A DNA stretch of 64,000 nucleotides from Nyssa sinensis. Lineage: Eukaryota > Streptophyta > Magnoliopsida > Cornales > Nyssaceae. Both the position numbers and the translations under genes were made by a program. The DNA lies in NCBI GenBank assembly GCA_008638375.1, contig CM018052.1, positions 30,946,239-31,010,238 of the forward strand. Reading direction: 5' to 3'. The notes under the pieces were generated by a model. It was not told where the DNA came from. It did not search any database and worked only from the letters and a program-made list of their open reading frames with translations. Each line of letters opens with the position of its first letter. The first letter of the stretch is position 1. Positions 25,147 to 38,600 of this stretch are shown in pieces.

Positions 25147-25785
25147 GTTATTCTAGTTTTGGAAGAAATTGGATTTTACCATTGCTTGACGATCATTTTA
25201 TTCTTGTCAGACGTTGGACTATCATTCATATGAACTACTGAAACTAATTGTAATGGCTCATTATTATTTATTGCCTTCAAACAAGGTGTGCTGATTTTTT
25301 GATCATGAATGAGTTCATTATAATTTTATTTTTGAATGGTACGGTCCAACAATTCTAAGATCCAAAACTCGTACTAAAGAATTACCAAATCAATTTGATA
25401 ACATTCTCGAGTGGATCAATGAAGTGGTATCCTGCAGAATTCGAAGAAAACAGTTTCCATTTCTATCTCCCTGGCCTTGGATATCATCTAAACATCCAGA
25501 ATTTCAAAACAAATTAAAATCTTCAATGAATATCTCTGAAATGTGAAATTTTTGAAAGAGAAATCATCACCCCAGCCATTGGGATTTACACAATGAAGAA
25601 AATAGTCCCAAGGATGTAGAACCCTATATGGAGTCCAGAATATATGTTCTTTAATTCTTTGAAGTTGAAAACTAGGTTACACAACTGAAATAGAGCTGCC
25701 TCACTTAGAAAGCTTATTTCAGTTGTACCACATTCAACAAATAGAGTCATACTGAATTCCGAATTCAGGGGAAAGAGGAGGAAAT

Positions 25786-28700
25786 TCATCCACTGCAAGC
25801 AGCTTCAATTGCCAAGCTTTTCAGCACTCCGGGGCATGGGTCTCCAAGGTTAGTTGTAGAGACAGCAATTGAACATCCTTGCTTACCAATGCAAGCCTGT
25901 GGTGTCATTCAAACATGTTATATGACTTAGCATATGAACAAATTACCGGGATCATAAAGCAAAATTCAGAAACAAGTGCCAAAAAAAAGGGCATGCAGGC
26001 TTAAAGCTTAAACCAAAAATGGGGGAAGAAAGTCAGATACAAGGACTCGAGTACACTGCCTATTCTGGAAATTGTCCCCTTGTTGCAAAAAATAAAAAAA
26101 TATTTTTTTCTCCAGAAAATGCCAGATTTCCAACTGGATCCTAAAAATCTAGTCTGTAATAAACTTGTCCATGGTTTAACTTCTATAACTATACATTATA
26201 GCTTCAGACTACAAGTAAAACTCCATGTCTTTCAGAAACTAGTTTGGTACAAATGCATGTATCGCACGCAATGATGCAAATGAATTAAGGCAGATTTTGT
26301 AGGACCTCATAAATGGTGTTCATAAGGGAGCTGCCATCAGAATGGGATAGATGCATTCGGAATCCCCAGGAAGATGAAGCAATTAGATTCTAAATTGACT
26401 GAAACTACTTTATTATCTAGTGCATTTCCAAGATATGATCTCATGACAATCCCCTCCAAAATGGAAACATAATTCTTTCATAAAAATTACATGTGCATTT
26501 GAAGTCTAGGCTCATCCTAGACGCCAAATAACAATCCTGGGCTTGGCTAAGAAAAAAGGGCCCAACTTAACTTTCCCCCCACTGCTGTGTGGGCCCCCTG
26601 CGGCAGGATTAGACTGAGTGTTGCTGATTTTGCATTAAATACGAGCAATGAAAGAAATTTGTTACCTGTTGAACAATTGATAACACATTGGCATGACAAC
26701 TCCCTGAAATGAATGTGCCACAATCTCCTTTAGGAGTTCCAAAGCTTGCAAAGCCAATTGAAGTGATGTGCCATCCTTGTTCACAGGTCAGTCGAACTTC
26801 AGGGCTTTGAGACATGAAACCCAAGTTTTGTTTCCAAGAATCAGCTGGAGGAGGATCAGCCTGTGACACGTGCGCACATATCTCTTGCCCAGTTTGTGTC
26901 AACACGGAAATTTTTGAAGGGTCTCCACCAAGCTCTTCATGGAGGACCAGTAAGTTTTCACCAGGATGTACCCAAGTGCGTGGGATGTGATACCTGGACA
27001 TTATTTATCTCTTCATATTTAGTTGTAAAATACGTACTAGTAACGCACAGAGTGGATAAGATACTGGTTTCTGAAATATTTCACCTACTGGAATGGTATT
27101 TAATAATAATGATTATTCCTAGCCTCTTAGCCCTTGGGTATGCCACAAACAAAAATGAAATACACAGGAAATGAAGCTTTTACAAACTGCTAGGAAATGA
27201 ATACAAATCCTAATTTTTTCACATGAAATGTCTATTTTGTTTGACTTTTGTTGGCTAAGACAAGATTAACTTTCCATTTTTTAAGACAAATCATTTAAAT
27301 GTTCATCATTTTTGGGGTGCTTCCTTTCTTTTGTATGTAAATGACTTGATGACAAAGGATATATTTCCGGCTTGAGACATAACAAACCTTGTCAAAAATG
27401 AGTATAATGAAAATAAACTGTAAGATTACTTGAATTCTCACAATGTTTGAGCAGGCTGACCACATTTCTTTAGACATTTAAATGAATCGTATGGGCCCCG
27501 GTAGTCACAATTCTGAGAGCAACCAGTTGATGGTGAGAGATAGGCAGGCCAATATCGCCCTATACTCTGCCCATTAATCCATGCCTGACCCTTCCCCATG
27601 CTAGCAAGATCCAAAGACAGGGGACCCTTCCCTTCAGGAGCTTGGAATGTAGCCTGGGGATGAGAAATATAACATCAAACCAAGCATGCTTCAAAGAAAA
27701 GGGATCCTTCCTCTCGGGAGCTCAAAAAATGGAAAGATTAATGAAGATTGAGATCAGGTGCTTCCTGACCCAGTTCAGTTATTTATCGTAAATCACACTT
27801 GTACGCTTTAATTATCAGGAAAATATTAAAGAGTTAAAAACAAGAAGTACAAGAAAGCCTATTTCCTAATTGTTGAGATATTCTTTATACCTGCGAGTAT
27901 GGCCCATCTACACAAATATTATGTCAATTACATTCCTTCGAAGCATGTGTCCATTCAATTTTCAACATCTATGGAGCATTAACATTTGATCTTCTCACAA
28001 GGATGAAGGTAAAAAACATTTATTTGGTCCTGTTCATCCATAAATATTAAGACAAAATGACAGTTGCAGGTGTTTAACCCCTCCAATTTGTACCAGAACG
28101 AGTAATGAAGACATGAATGTGTTTTGGTGCAAGCTGTCATCGATTCTAGGTTTCGGTAATGTGTCATAATGTAAGTTTACAAAATAAGCAGCCAATGAAA
28201 AATTAATGCTCACTTTGAATTATGATTCCTATAGAAGTATCATGAAATGTAGCCTGCATCCACATACCTTGTACCATATCAAACTCTGATTAATTGGCAT
28301 AGCACTTCCCTGAGTCCATAGTGAACTATTTGCAAGACTAATATTATCAAGTCCAAGATATTCCCCTTCAAGTCCTACCTGAAAATAAAGTAATATTCTA
28401 AGGTGCAACGTCACGTTTAGATCATGAGATGTTTTTATGGTCAACGCAAGAAGGATATATACACCCCCCACCCCCAAAAAAAAGAAAGAAAGAAAAAGTA
28501 AAAGATAAAAAATAAACTCAATCTCTTGTAGTCACCATGCAGTCCAGACAGTTCTTTCTTTTGGTAGGTCCCTTGGGCTGAACTTCGCAAGATAAGAAAA
28601 TTATAAATGGCATACCATACTCCAACAATCAACAATGAAGCAGGGGAAAAAACCACGACCAGTCCTGTAACATCTACTTGGTGGAGGTTGGTTGCAACCA

Positions 28701-29683
28701 ACAATTTTTTTTGATGGGTAGGTCCCACCTAATAATTAATTAGGTAAATTCACCCCATAAACTACATTTAATGGTTTTTCATGGAGTTGTTAAATTGAAA
28801 TCCCATTTTTTAAGATATGTAACATATATTTGAAAAAAATTATATTCTAAGAAAGTTTAAAGACATTTTATACTCCTTTTATTTGTTTCTATAACTTCTC
28901 TTTAGTTTTGGCCTTTCTTTTAGTAGTGCATGTAGCTATGCACCAATTCCTTTGTATTTCAACAAAGTACTTGCTCTTTGAATCTAATTCACAATTTTCT
29001 ATGTGATCCCTACCACTGCATTAAACCTAGGACCTAGCATGCATTGGTTATATCCGCTGTCATTCCATCAAGCATTTAAAAATTATGAAACATGGCAGAA
29101 ACATAGGGCTCTTGTCAAATGATTGATATCAGGAAACAAAGAGAAAGATCATTCATTTACTTCCATATAATTACTCACCAGTGAAGGATGTTCAGTCATT
29201 TCAGGTAAACGAAACAAGGAATAAGTGTGACCAAGTAAATTTGAATCAGTTCAAAATTGTGAGGTAAATATGGTTTACTGAATAAGTTATACAATATTCT
29301 GAATCATTTCCAACATTACAAGGATATGGTCTAAATCTACTACACACGTGTACAATATAGTGAAGGCAGGCCTTGGCTCAGACGTAAGGTTGATTTATTG
29401 TGACCTAGAATTCATGGGTTCGAATTATGAAAACAAAGCGGAGGTAAGGTTCCATATATCCAACCCTCCTTAGATCCCACAGTGGCAGGAGACCCGTACC
29501 CTGGGACTTCCCTTTAATATACAAGTGTAACATTTATTTGATGCAAGTTAATTTGATAAAAGTATATCGTAAAACCTGATAGATCCAGTTTGTTGAAGAA
29601 AGATCCTCCTTGGCATCCTTCAGATCACTTAGAATGACAGAATAAATTCCTGCCCCTTCGATATCGAACCATGGTCCATAGTT
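25786..29683 (-). CDS. BGAL: BGAL visible exons 15-19: jelly roll and SUEL lectin
   Basis: Exon 15 begins [13 protein letters not shown], directly after the 10.1-kb intron. Exon 17 holds [20 protein letters not shown] and the Cys-rich [11 protein letters not shown] and [11 protein letters not shown]. Exon 18 holds [20 protein letters not shown] and then the SUEL lectin domain ([33 protein letters not shown]). Exon 19 completes it with [19 protein letters not shown] and a stop after AACSG. Only part of the plant BGAL family carries this lectin domain; it is expected to bind galactose-type sugars. Confidence 0.93.
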
Positions 29684-32600
29684 CTGGAGAAGTACAGATT
29701 AAACACAAAATTTAATTGAAGTTGAAGAAGAAAAAGCCATTAATAGAAATCTAGGAACATAGTGAAAACGGTTAATGAAATTTTCAGGTAGTGTAACTTA
29801 AAAAGGAATATATCTGAGAATGATTCTTTCTCGGGCAAGAAAAATCTTCAGAATTAGCCATCTAAAATATAACAAATAGAATTTGTTATAAAAAAAAAAG
29901 TGGTTACTTTCACACTAAAAGGGACAAAAAGGAAATAAAAAAATGCCTTTTTTGTATGTTTAAATGGCACAGGGCTAATCTTCAGTTATGATCATATTGT
30001 AATCTATCTCCAATCTATCACCTCACTGCTCTAATCTATTTTAAATATATAGAATTAAGGTCATTAAAAACAATGTCTCTTTCACAAATAGCTTAGCCTT
30101 CAGAAAAACTTGTCAGTCTCTCCATATTATTTCCAGTAAGAACAAGTGATCCACTGTACTCCAAGGAGATAACTTTAAGAAGATAAAGATTTCTCATCAC
30201 AGGTAGGGTACAATATGTAGATACAACTCTATATTTATGGTTGTTAGAGTTATATTTTATTCTTATTGTTTTCTTCTAAGGGTATTATTGTATTTTTTCT
30301 CTCATGCTAATATAAATATGTGTGGTGTAAGGGCAGAAGTGAATATGAAGCCCTAAACCTTTCTTTCATCTCCTTCTTTTTTACAAGATTTATTTTCATA
30401 CTATACAATTCAACTTGGTATCAGAGTGGACGATTTAGGTAAAGTTTTTTTTTTCTTCAAAACCCAACTGGCAAATGACCAGAATAAAAAAAAAAAACAC
30501 ACACATATCTGCGACGTCATCATTTTCCGGTGTCCAACGACCAGATTACATGGACAGACTCGTCTCCCTCTTCTAATGCCTCTGGTATTTCTTACAAAAT
30601 TTTTTGAAGTCATTTAGATCCATTTTTCTATTTTCGAATGTTTTTTTGGAATATTGAACCTATTTTCCTGATCTGAGATTTGGGATTGTTTGAAGCTGTT
30701 TTGATGCTTTTATTCCCTCCCAAGGGCTGCGATTTAGTCCTAAACATCTTATTTGGTACACCATCTCTCTTTTCTGATTTAACCCCTCTCAAACACCATA
30801 TTGTTTTAGCCGATGGGTCATCTCAGCCAGTTTATGGGAAAGGTGTTCTCCGTCCTACTCCTTCCTTCTCTTTATCCTCCAGTCTTTATGTTCTTGATTT
30901 TCCTTTTAATTTGCTTTTTGTTAGTCAACTGACTAAAGAGTTTAACTGTTCCATAACATTTTGTCCCACTTCTTGTGTTTTTCAGGATCTCAAGACGAAG
31001 AAGAAGTTGGTTCAGGACATGAGAAGGATGGTCTATACTACTTGGATTCTACTAATCCCAGATTCCTCACTTCATCTGCTTTAAGTGCAGCAATTTCACA
31101 TCTTCAGTGGCACTTTCGTTTAGGTCACCCTTCTTTGAACAAGCTCAAGTTAGCTATTCATGGTTTGAGTCATGTGTCTAACTTAGAATGTGAAGCTTAT
31201 TAGTTAGGCAAGCATCACCGTAATTCTTTTTCGAGTAGTCATCATAGTCATCAATCTGAGTCTTTTGCTTTAGTTCACACAAACATATGAGGACCTTCAC
31301 GTTCTTCTAGTTTGAATGGATTCAATTATTTTGTGATATTTGTAAACGATTATTCTCATATGACATGGTTGTTTTTTATGAAAGAGCGATCTGAACTCCC
31401 AAATATATTTTTTAAATTTTATAATGAAATCTTTATTCAGTTTGGTAAACGGATTAAAGTTCTTCGCTCAGATAATGCATTAAAATATATACAATCTGTC
31501 ATGAATTCCTTTTGTGTTGCACATGGTATTATCCATCAAACTAGTTGTGCTCACATCTCTCAACAAAATGGTGTTGTTGAACGAAAGCATCGCTATGTGT
31601 TGGATGTTACCCGTACCTTGATGTTTAATATGCATGTACCCAAACATTTTTGGCGTGATATTGTTTTTAGTGCATGTTATCTCATTAATCGTAAGCCATC
31701 TGCTGTTCTAAATCCCCAGTCTTCCTTCTCTCTTTTATATCCTGGTCTTTCCTCTTTTCAACTTACTCCTCGTGTGTTTGGTTGTGTTGCTTTTGTTCAT
31801 ACTTTGGATCCTAACTAGGATAAATTATTAGATCGTACTAGTAAATGTGTTTTTCTTGGGTACTCGCGGACTCAAAAAGGTTATTATTGTTATAGTCCTG
31901 AGTCTCGCCACTACTTTGTCAATGCTGATGTCACTTTTTTTGAGTCCACCTCATTCTTTTCCTCATCAGGTCAATTGTTGGCTCCAGGCCTCATATCTTG
32001 TCGTGTGAGGGAGCCCTCAGTATCCTTCCCTACTCTACCTTGACCTATTTATTCTTTACCTAATTCTTCTTTGCAGGTTTATCAACGCTCCCATCATAGG
32101 CGCCTTGCTTCTTATAACCCAAATGCCACATGTTTTCCGTCAGAGGATCCCGCTCCTTCTTCCTCTAATCCTAGTACTAATAATTTACCTATTGCTTTGA
32201 GGAGAGGTAAACGGATGTGTACTCAACATCCTGTTGCTAACTTTGTGTCATACGATTGCATTTCTTCTTGTTTGCAGTCTTTTTCTTTTGTTTTGTCTTC
32301 TATTTCTATTCCTACATCTTATAAGCAGACAATGTCTTCTTCTGACTGGAAACATGCTATGGATGAGGAAATGAGTACTCTTAATAAGAATCAGACTTAG
32401 GAACTTATAGCTCATGGTTTTGTTGAGCATCTTAAGACACTCTTGGTTGCTAAAGGATACACCCAAACTCACTGTGTTGATTATTTTGAAACTTTCTCTC
32501 CTGTTGCCCGTCTTAATTCTATACGGATTTTGCTTTTAGTTGCTATTGGTCGTTCATGGCCCTTATACCAGCTTGATATAAAAAATGCCTTTCTCCATGG

Positions 32601-35600
32601 TGATCTTTAGGAGGAAGTTTATATGGCTCAACCACCTAGCTTTGTTGTTGCTGGTAATGAACACCTTGTATGTCGGCTATGGAAGGCTTTGTACGGTCTA
32701 AAGCAGTTTTCTCGTGCTTGGCTTGATAGATTCAGTTTTGTTGTGCTTGCGTGTGGTTTCCATCGTCCTATTTTTGATCACTCTGTCTTTGTTCATCACT
32801 CCTCAGCGGGTACCATTGTTCTGATTGTTTATGTGGATGATATTATTATCTTTGGTAGTGATTCCATTGGTATTGCAGATTTAAAAAAGTATCTAAGCCA
32901 ACACTTCCATACAAAAGATCTAGGTGTCCTTTGTTATTTTCTTAGAATTGAAGTTGCTCGTTCACGTCAAGGCATCTCTTTATCTCAAAGAAAGTACGTC
33001 CTTAATCTTCTTTCTGAGACTGGTCTTTTAGGTGCTAGGCTTGTTGAGACTCCTATGGATTCTAGTGTTAAGCTTGATGGTGAACAAGGGGAACTATTTT
33101 CCAATGTCGGTCGCTATCAATGACTAGTTGGGAAGTTGATTTATCCTGTTGTTACTCGACTAGACATTACTTATGTTGTTGGTGTGATTAGTTAATATAT
33201 GCATGCTCCTCATCAACCTCATTTTGATGTTGCATGTCGTATTTTACGTTATCTAAAGAGTGCCCCTACCCGAGGACTATTGTACAAGCCATTTGCTTCC
33301 CTTTTTGTGACTGCCGATTGTTGAACTGATCAGCAATCTACTTCTGGTTATTGTACCTTTGTTGGCGGAAATGTGGTTACATGACGCAGTAAAAAACATA
33401 ATGTTGTTGCTCGCTCTAGTGCTGAAGCTGAATATAGAGCTATGGCTCATACTGTGTCAGAAATGTTATGGGTTTGTTCTCTTCTTCAGGATCTTGGTGT
33501 TGATATTTTTGCTCCTATGCAGATGCATTGTGATAACCAGGCCGCTCTCTTTATTGCTAATAATTTTTTTTTTTTTCATACACGCACCAAACATATAAAG
33601 GTTGATTGTCACTTCATTCAGGATTTGATAATGAAGAAACAGATTATCACTACTTATGTTCGCTCTGATGCTCAATTAGGTGACATTCTCACCAAGCTAT
33701 TAGCTCAGGCTTCTTTTCATCGTTTGTCTTCTAAGCTGGGCATATGTTGATTTGTATGCTCTAACTTGAGAGAGAGTGTTATGTTGGGTAATGTGAATCT
33801 TGAAAGTACTGAACACTAGCCCCTCCTATGTGGATCCAACTTCGTGATAAGTTGGCGGGGGGGTTGCACGGGGGCAGGAGCCCCCTTGCCTGAAGGTAGG
33901 GGTTTGAGGGCGTGCCCCCGAGGCGAATTTCTCTGAAGGTATTTTTGGTATTTCACTTTATTTCCCTATTGCCCTAATTTTATGTATTTATAGTTGAGGA
34001 GCCACATCTTATTGTAACTTGTAACTCTTTCAAATCATAGTGAAACTACAGTAGCCGTGGACGTAGCCCTATTCTGGGGTGAACCACGTAAATCTTTGTG
34101 TTCTTGTGTGTGCGTGTGATTTTAGATTTGTTTTCTTGTTTGCTTTTGTGTCTCACCGATCCTGGTTAGGTGATTATATTCCTAACATGTTAGAGTTATA
34201 TTTTATTCTTATTGTTTTCTTCTAAAGGTATTATTGTATTTTTTCTCTTATGCTAATATAAATATGTGAGGTGTAAGGGCAGAAGTGCATATGAAGCCCT
34301 AAACCTTTCTTTCATCTCCTTCTCTTTTCCAAGATTTATTTTCATACTATACAATTCAACTATGGTTACTTATAGCAGACAAGGTGCAGTACTTAATTTG
34401 GTAGTAGCAAAATTTTTTATAACTTTAGTATTCATAACCTATATCTGAAAGTAGTTAGCCCACACAAAATGTAATTAGAAAAGTTAAACCTAAAACATGT
34501 AAGGTTATAGAAAAAGCAGTGGAGAAGATTCTTCATTCAATGATTCATAAGCTCTCCCTTCCCCTATTGAATCAGGGCATTTCTTAAAGTTTGCATCTTA
34601 GTTTTGTCTTTGTTAGAACGAAATGCTTCAATCCTACTGTTTTGAGGGATAATGGAAATGCTGGACTTTTTACAGCCTTCTGCTAAATTTTATGCAAGGA
34701 ATGGAGTACTGTAGTTGGAAAAGTAGCTGCTGCAATAAAGGAAACTTGAACCAGGAGACAAATATATTAGCCCTAATACCTATATCAGAAAAATATATTT
34801 TAACTTTTGCTGATAGTAGTTATCATCTTATAGCTAGTAGTGGCACTTTTTCTCATTCATCTTCTGTATCTTTGTCTTCAATTCTTTGTTTTCCAAAGTT
34901 TTTCTTTCAATTTGTTGTTTGTTAGTAAGCTAACCAAAGCTTTGATTTTTTTTTTTTCAGTTAAGTACCAAAGCTTTAAAATGTTGTCACTTTTTATCCT
35001 TCATCATGGATTTTTCAGGACCTCAAAACAAAGAAGATGATTGGTGGAGGTCGACTAAGGTGGTCTTTATTACTTGGATAGTAAGCCAGAGATTGGCGTT
35101 GTTGCTCTTCGTGTTGGTGTTTTTGCTCTTTAATGATATTATTGATTGGGTCATCTGTCTTTGCAATCCTTGAAGTACTTAGTTTGTTGAAGTTAGTATC
35201 TAGGTCAAAGTGTGAAATTTGCAAATTGGGAAGCATTGCTGTGTCCTTCTGTTTCCTCACATTAATAATTAGTAGATCTTTTTAACTGGTTCATACGGAT
35301 GTTTGGGATCCAAATTGTCATAAGAGTGTGCTTAATTTTTCTTTTTTTGTTACTTTTGTGGATGATTATTCTTATATGACTTTGTTATTTTTAATGAAAC
35401 ATCGATTCGAGAATTTCTTAGGTCTTCCAATTTTTCGTAAGGAAATTTCAACTCAATTTGGTTGTTCTATTTGCACTTTATGTTTTAATAATGAATTAGA
35501 ATATGTTGAAGGCTCCCTCCCTTCATATGCAAGATGAATAATATTATGTGTCAATCTTCTTGTGGGTATACACCCCAACAAAAATGGAGTTATTGAAAGA

Positions 35601-38600
35601 AAAAATAGACATTTGTTATAGATTGCTAGGACAGTGATGCAACAAATGAAAGTTTGCAAGGAGTTCCAAGCGAATGTTTTCTCAACAGCCTGCTGTCTTA
35701 GTAACAGGATGGCATCTTCTGCTCTCCGTGGTTGAGTTCCTTTTTCTATCTTGTATTCTCATTTGCCTTTGTACAAATTGTTTCCTTACATATCTGGATG
35801 TGTATGCTTGGCATATATTCTTACTCTAGGTCATGATAAATTAGATGCTAGAGAATGCCTGTTTATTAGTTATTCTTGTGCACAAAAAGAAAAGTTTATA
35901 AAAGTTGAAATGTAAACTTCTAGGGTTTGAGTAGAAAGAAAGAGAAAATGAGAGAAAAAAATAGTTAGGTAGAAAAAGAGAGAGTGTGTCTCAATCCTAC
36001 ACCTCTCATGCTTATATTATTAAAATATGGTAATATTACAATAATACCATTAGTAGGGAATAAACATACAATATTCTTATTCTAACACTCCCCTTCAAGC
36101 TGGTGCATAAATATTGCACATGCCCAGCTTGCACAAATTTTTATAAAAGATCTTACTTGACACTCCTTTAATCAAAATATCAGCCAATTGCTCCCCACTC
36201 TTCACAAATAGAGTACAAATAACCCCCGAGTTCAGCTTCTCTTTAATGAAGTGTCTATCCACTTCAATATGCTTAGTTCGATCATGCTGAACTAAATTAT
36301 GGGCAATGTTAATGGCCGCTTTGTTGTCACAATAGAGTCTCATCGATTCACTTGAATCAAAACAAAACTCTTTCATCATAATCTTTAGCCACAAAAGTTC
36401 ACACACCTCGTGTGCCATAGCTCTAAACTCTGCCTTAGCACTGGATCTAGCAACAACCGATTGCTTTTTATTACGCCAAGTCACCAAGTTCCCTCCAACA
36501 AAGGTGCAATACCCAGACGTGGACCTTCTAGCATGAACTGATTCTGCCCAATCTGCATCTGTATATGATTCCAACTCTAAATGATTATGTTTGGAGAATA
36601 GTAGGCCTCTCCCAGGAGATTACTTCAAGTACCGAAGGATTCTAAAGACCGCTTCTTAATGAGAGGACCTAGGAGAATGCATGAATTGATTGAGCACACT
36701 TACTGCATAGGCAATATCCGGCTGGGTGTGAGAAAGATAAATACATTTGCCCACAAGTCTCTGATATTTGTTTATATCAATAACTGTACCATTGCTGTCT
36801 TCATCAAGTTTGTGATTTGGCTCAATTGGACTATCATAAAGCTTACACCCTAGCAATTTAGTCTCCTTTAACAGATCCAATACATACTTTCGCTGGGAGA
36901 TAAAGATCCCTTTCTCAGATCTTGCAACCTCTATCCCAAAGAAGTACCTTAAGGTACTCAAATCTTTTATCTCAAACTCCTGGGCCAGGAAGGACTTCAA
37001 TGCTTGTATCTCTACATCATCATTCCCGGTTATAACTATATCATTCACATAGACTATGAGTATAGTTATCTTCCCTTGGTTACGTCTAATGAAGAGAGTA
37101 TGTTCAGCTTGACTTTGCTTATATCCATGCTTTTGCACAGCTCTACTAAATCTCTCAAACCAGGCGCTAGGAGATTGCTTCAAGCCATAGAGAACCCTTT
37201 TTAATTTACACACCTTCCCATCAAAACCCATAGGAGGAAAACCTGGAGGAATATCCATATATACTTCTTCCAAGTTACCATGCAAAAAGGCATTCTTCAC
37301 ATCCAGTTGCTGCAGAGACCATCCTAAATTGGCTGCTAATGAGAGTGATACCCTATCTGAGTAGCAGAATAACCCACAAAGACACATTGTAGAGCCCTAG
37401 GATCCAATTTATCGTGATGACCATGAACATGAACAAAGCACATGCAACCAAACACACGAGGAGAGATGGAGAAGCTAGAAGTAAAGACTCCCAAGACCTC
37501 AACAGGAGATCGAAAATGTAATACCCTAGAAGGCACTCAGAGATGATCCAAAGAGGATGTTCCCCTTCGCCGGAAAATGCTGACGTCAACGTGACATCAA
37601 CATGACGTTAGCGTTCGTACAGTGACGCCACTAGTCCCGTTTTGTTCCTCGTGTGATCTGATATCCTCTAGTGTGATTTAGATGATTTCTAAGCTTAGAT
37701 CGATGCTCTGATACTAAGTTGAAATGTAAACTTCTAAGGTTTGAGTAGAAAGAAAGAGAAAATGAGAGAAAATAATAGTTTGGCAAAAAAAGAGAGAGTG
37801 TGTCTCAACCCTACACCTCTCAAGCTTTTATTATTAAAATATGGTAATATTACAATAATGTCATTAGTGGGGAATAAACATAAAATATTCCTACTCTAAC
37901 AATAAATGTTGGAATCGCCTAACTAAGAAATATCTAGTGTGTGTTGATCAGCTGATGTTACCTTCTTCCAAGGTACATCATTCTTTTCTCCTAATGGGGT
38001 TGCTTTGAATTATAGTGTGATTCATAATTCTGCTATGATTCCTCTTCCTATTCCAAGTCGCGATTCCCTTGTCTGTGGCTCTACTAATTTCCTCCTCATC
38101 AACCCAAAAGTCTCCGCAAGTCTATCAGAGAAGACCAAAGGATTCTTCCATGTCTCAGCCTGCTCCAGCCACAACTCCAATCCCACCTACATCACAATCT
38201 CTACCTCCATTAACTTCGTTTCAGGAGGTACCGACTTCTAAGCCTCCAAATGACCTTCCAATTGCTTTGTGGAAGGGCATTCATTCTTGTACTAAATATT
38301 CTCTTGATAAAGTTGTATCTTTTTCTCGCCTCTCCAATGCTTTCCATCCAATCGTTAGTTCTTCATCTTACATTTCTATACCCCCTTCTTATGTTTAGGC
38401 ACTACCTTCAACTAGGTGGAAGAGTGCAATGGATGAAGAGAATGTTGCCTTGCACCAAAATAATGCATGGGAGTTGACCTGTTTGCCTCTGGGCAAGCAA
38501 GTTGAGGGATTTCATTGGATCTATGCAATTAGATACCATCCTGATAGCACGGTCAAAAAATTGAAGGCTCAATTGGTTGCCAAAGGGTATCATCAGATGT

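Larger units (their letters stand above)
16033..25280 (+). repeat. Segmental duplication unit 2 (PIG3 copy 2)
   Basis: This is the partner of 7531-14535. It is longer because it retains the full RTE plus a nested L1 in intron 2 and gained an RTE 3' fragment in intron 5. It lacks the TRIM and the MULE-like MITE of copy 1. Confidence 0.85.
24680..25785. other. Convergent 3' spacer between PIG3-2 and BGAL
   Basis: The first 600 bp are 3'-flanking DNA shared with PIG3 copy 1. The rest is the 3' flank of the minus-strand beta-galactosidase. A compound microsatellite lies in the middle. No further gene was seen. Confidence 0.6.

Noticed and set aside
26863..27174. Plus-strand open frame with a reasonable start
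   Set aside because: It is the antisense shadow of BGAL visible exon 18 and continues into its intron.
30416..30427. tRNA gene remnant, from TGGTATCAGAG
   Set aside because: It is the retrotransposon primer-binding site, next to an LTR. No tRNA fold surrounds it. The same applies at 47094 and 50135.
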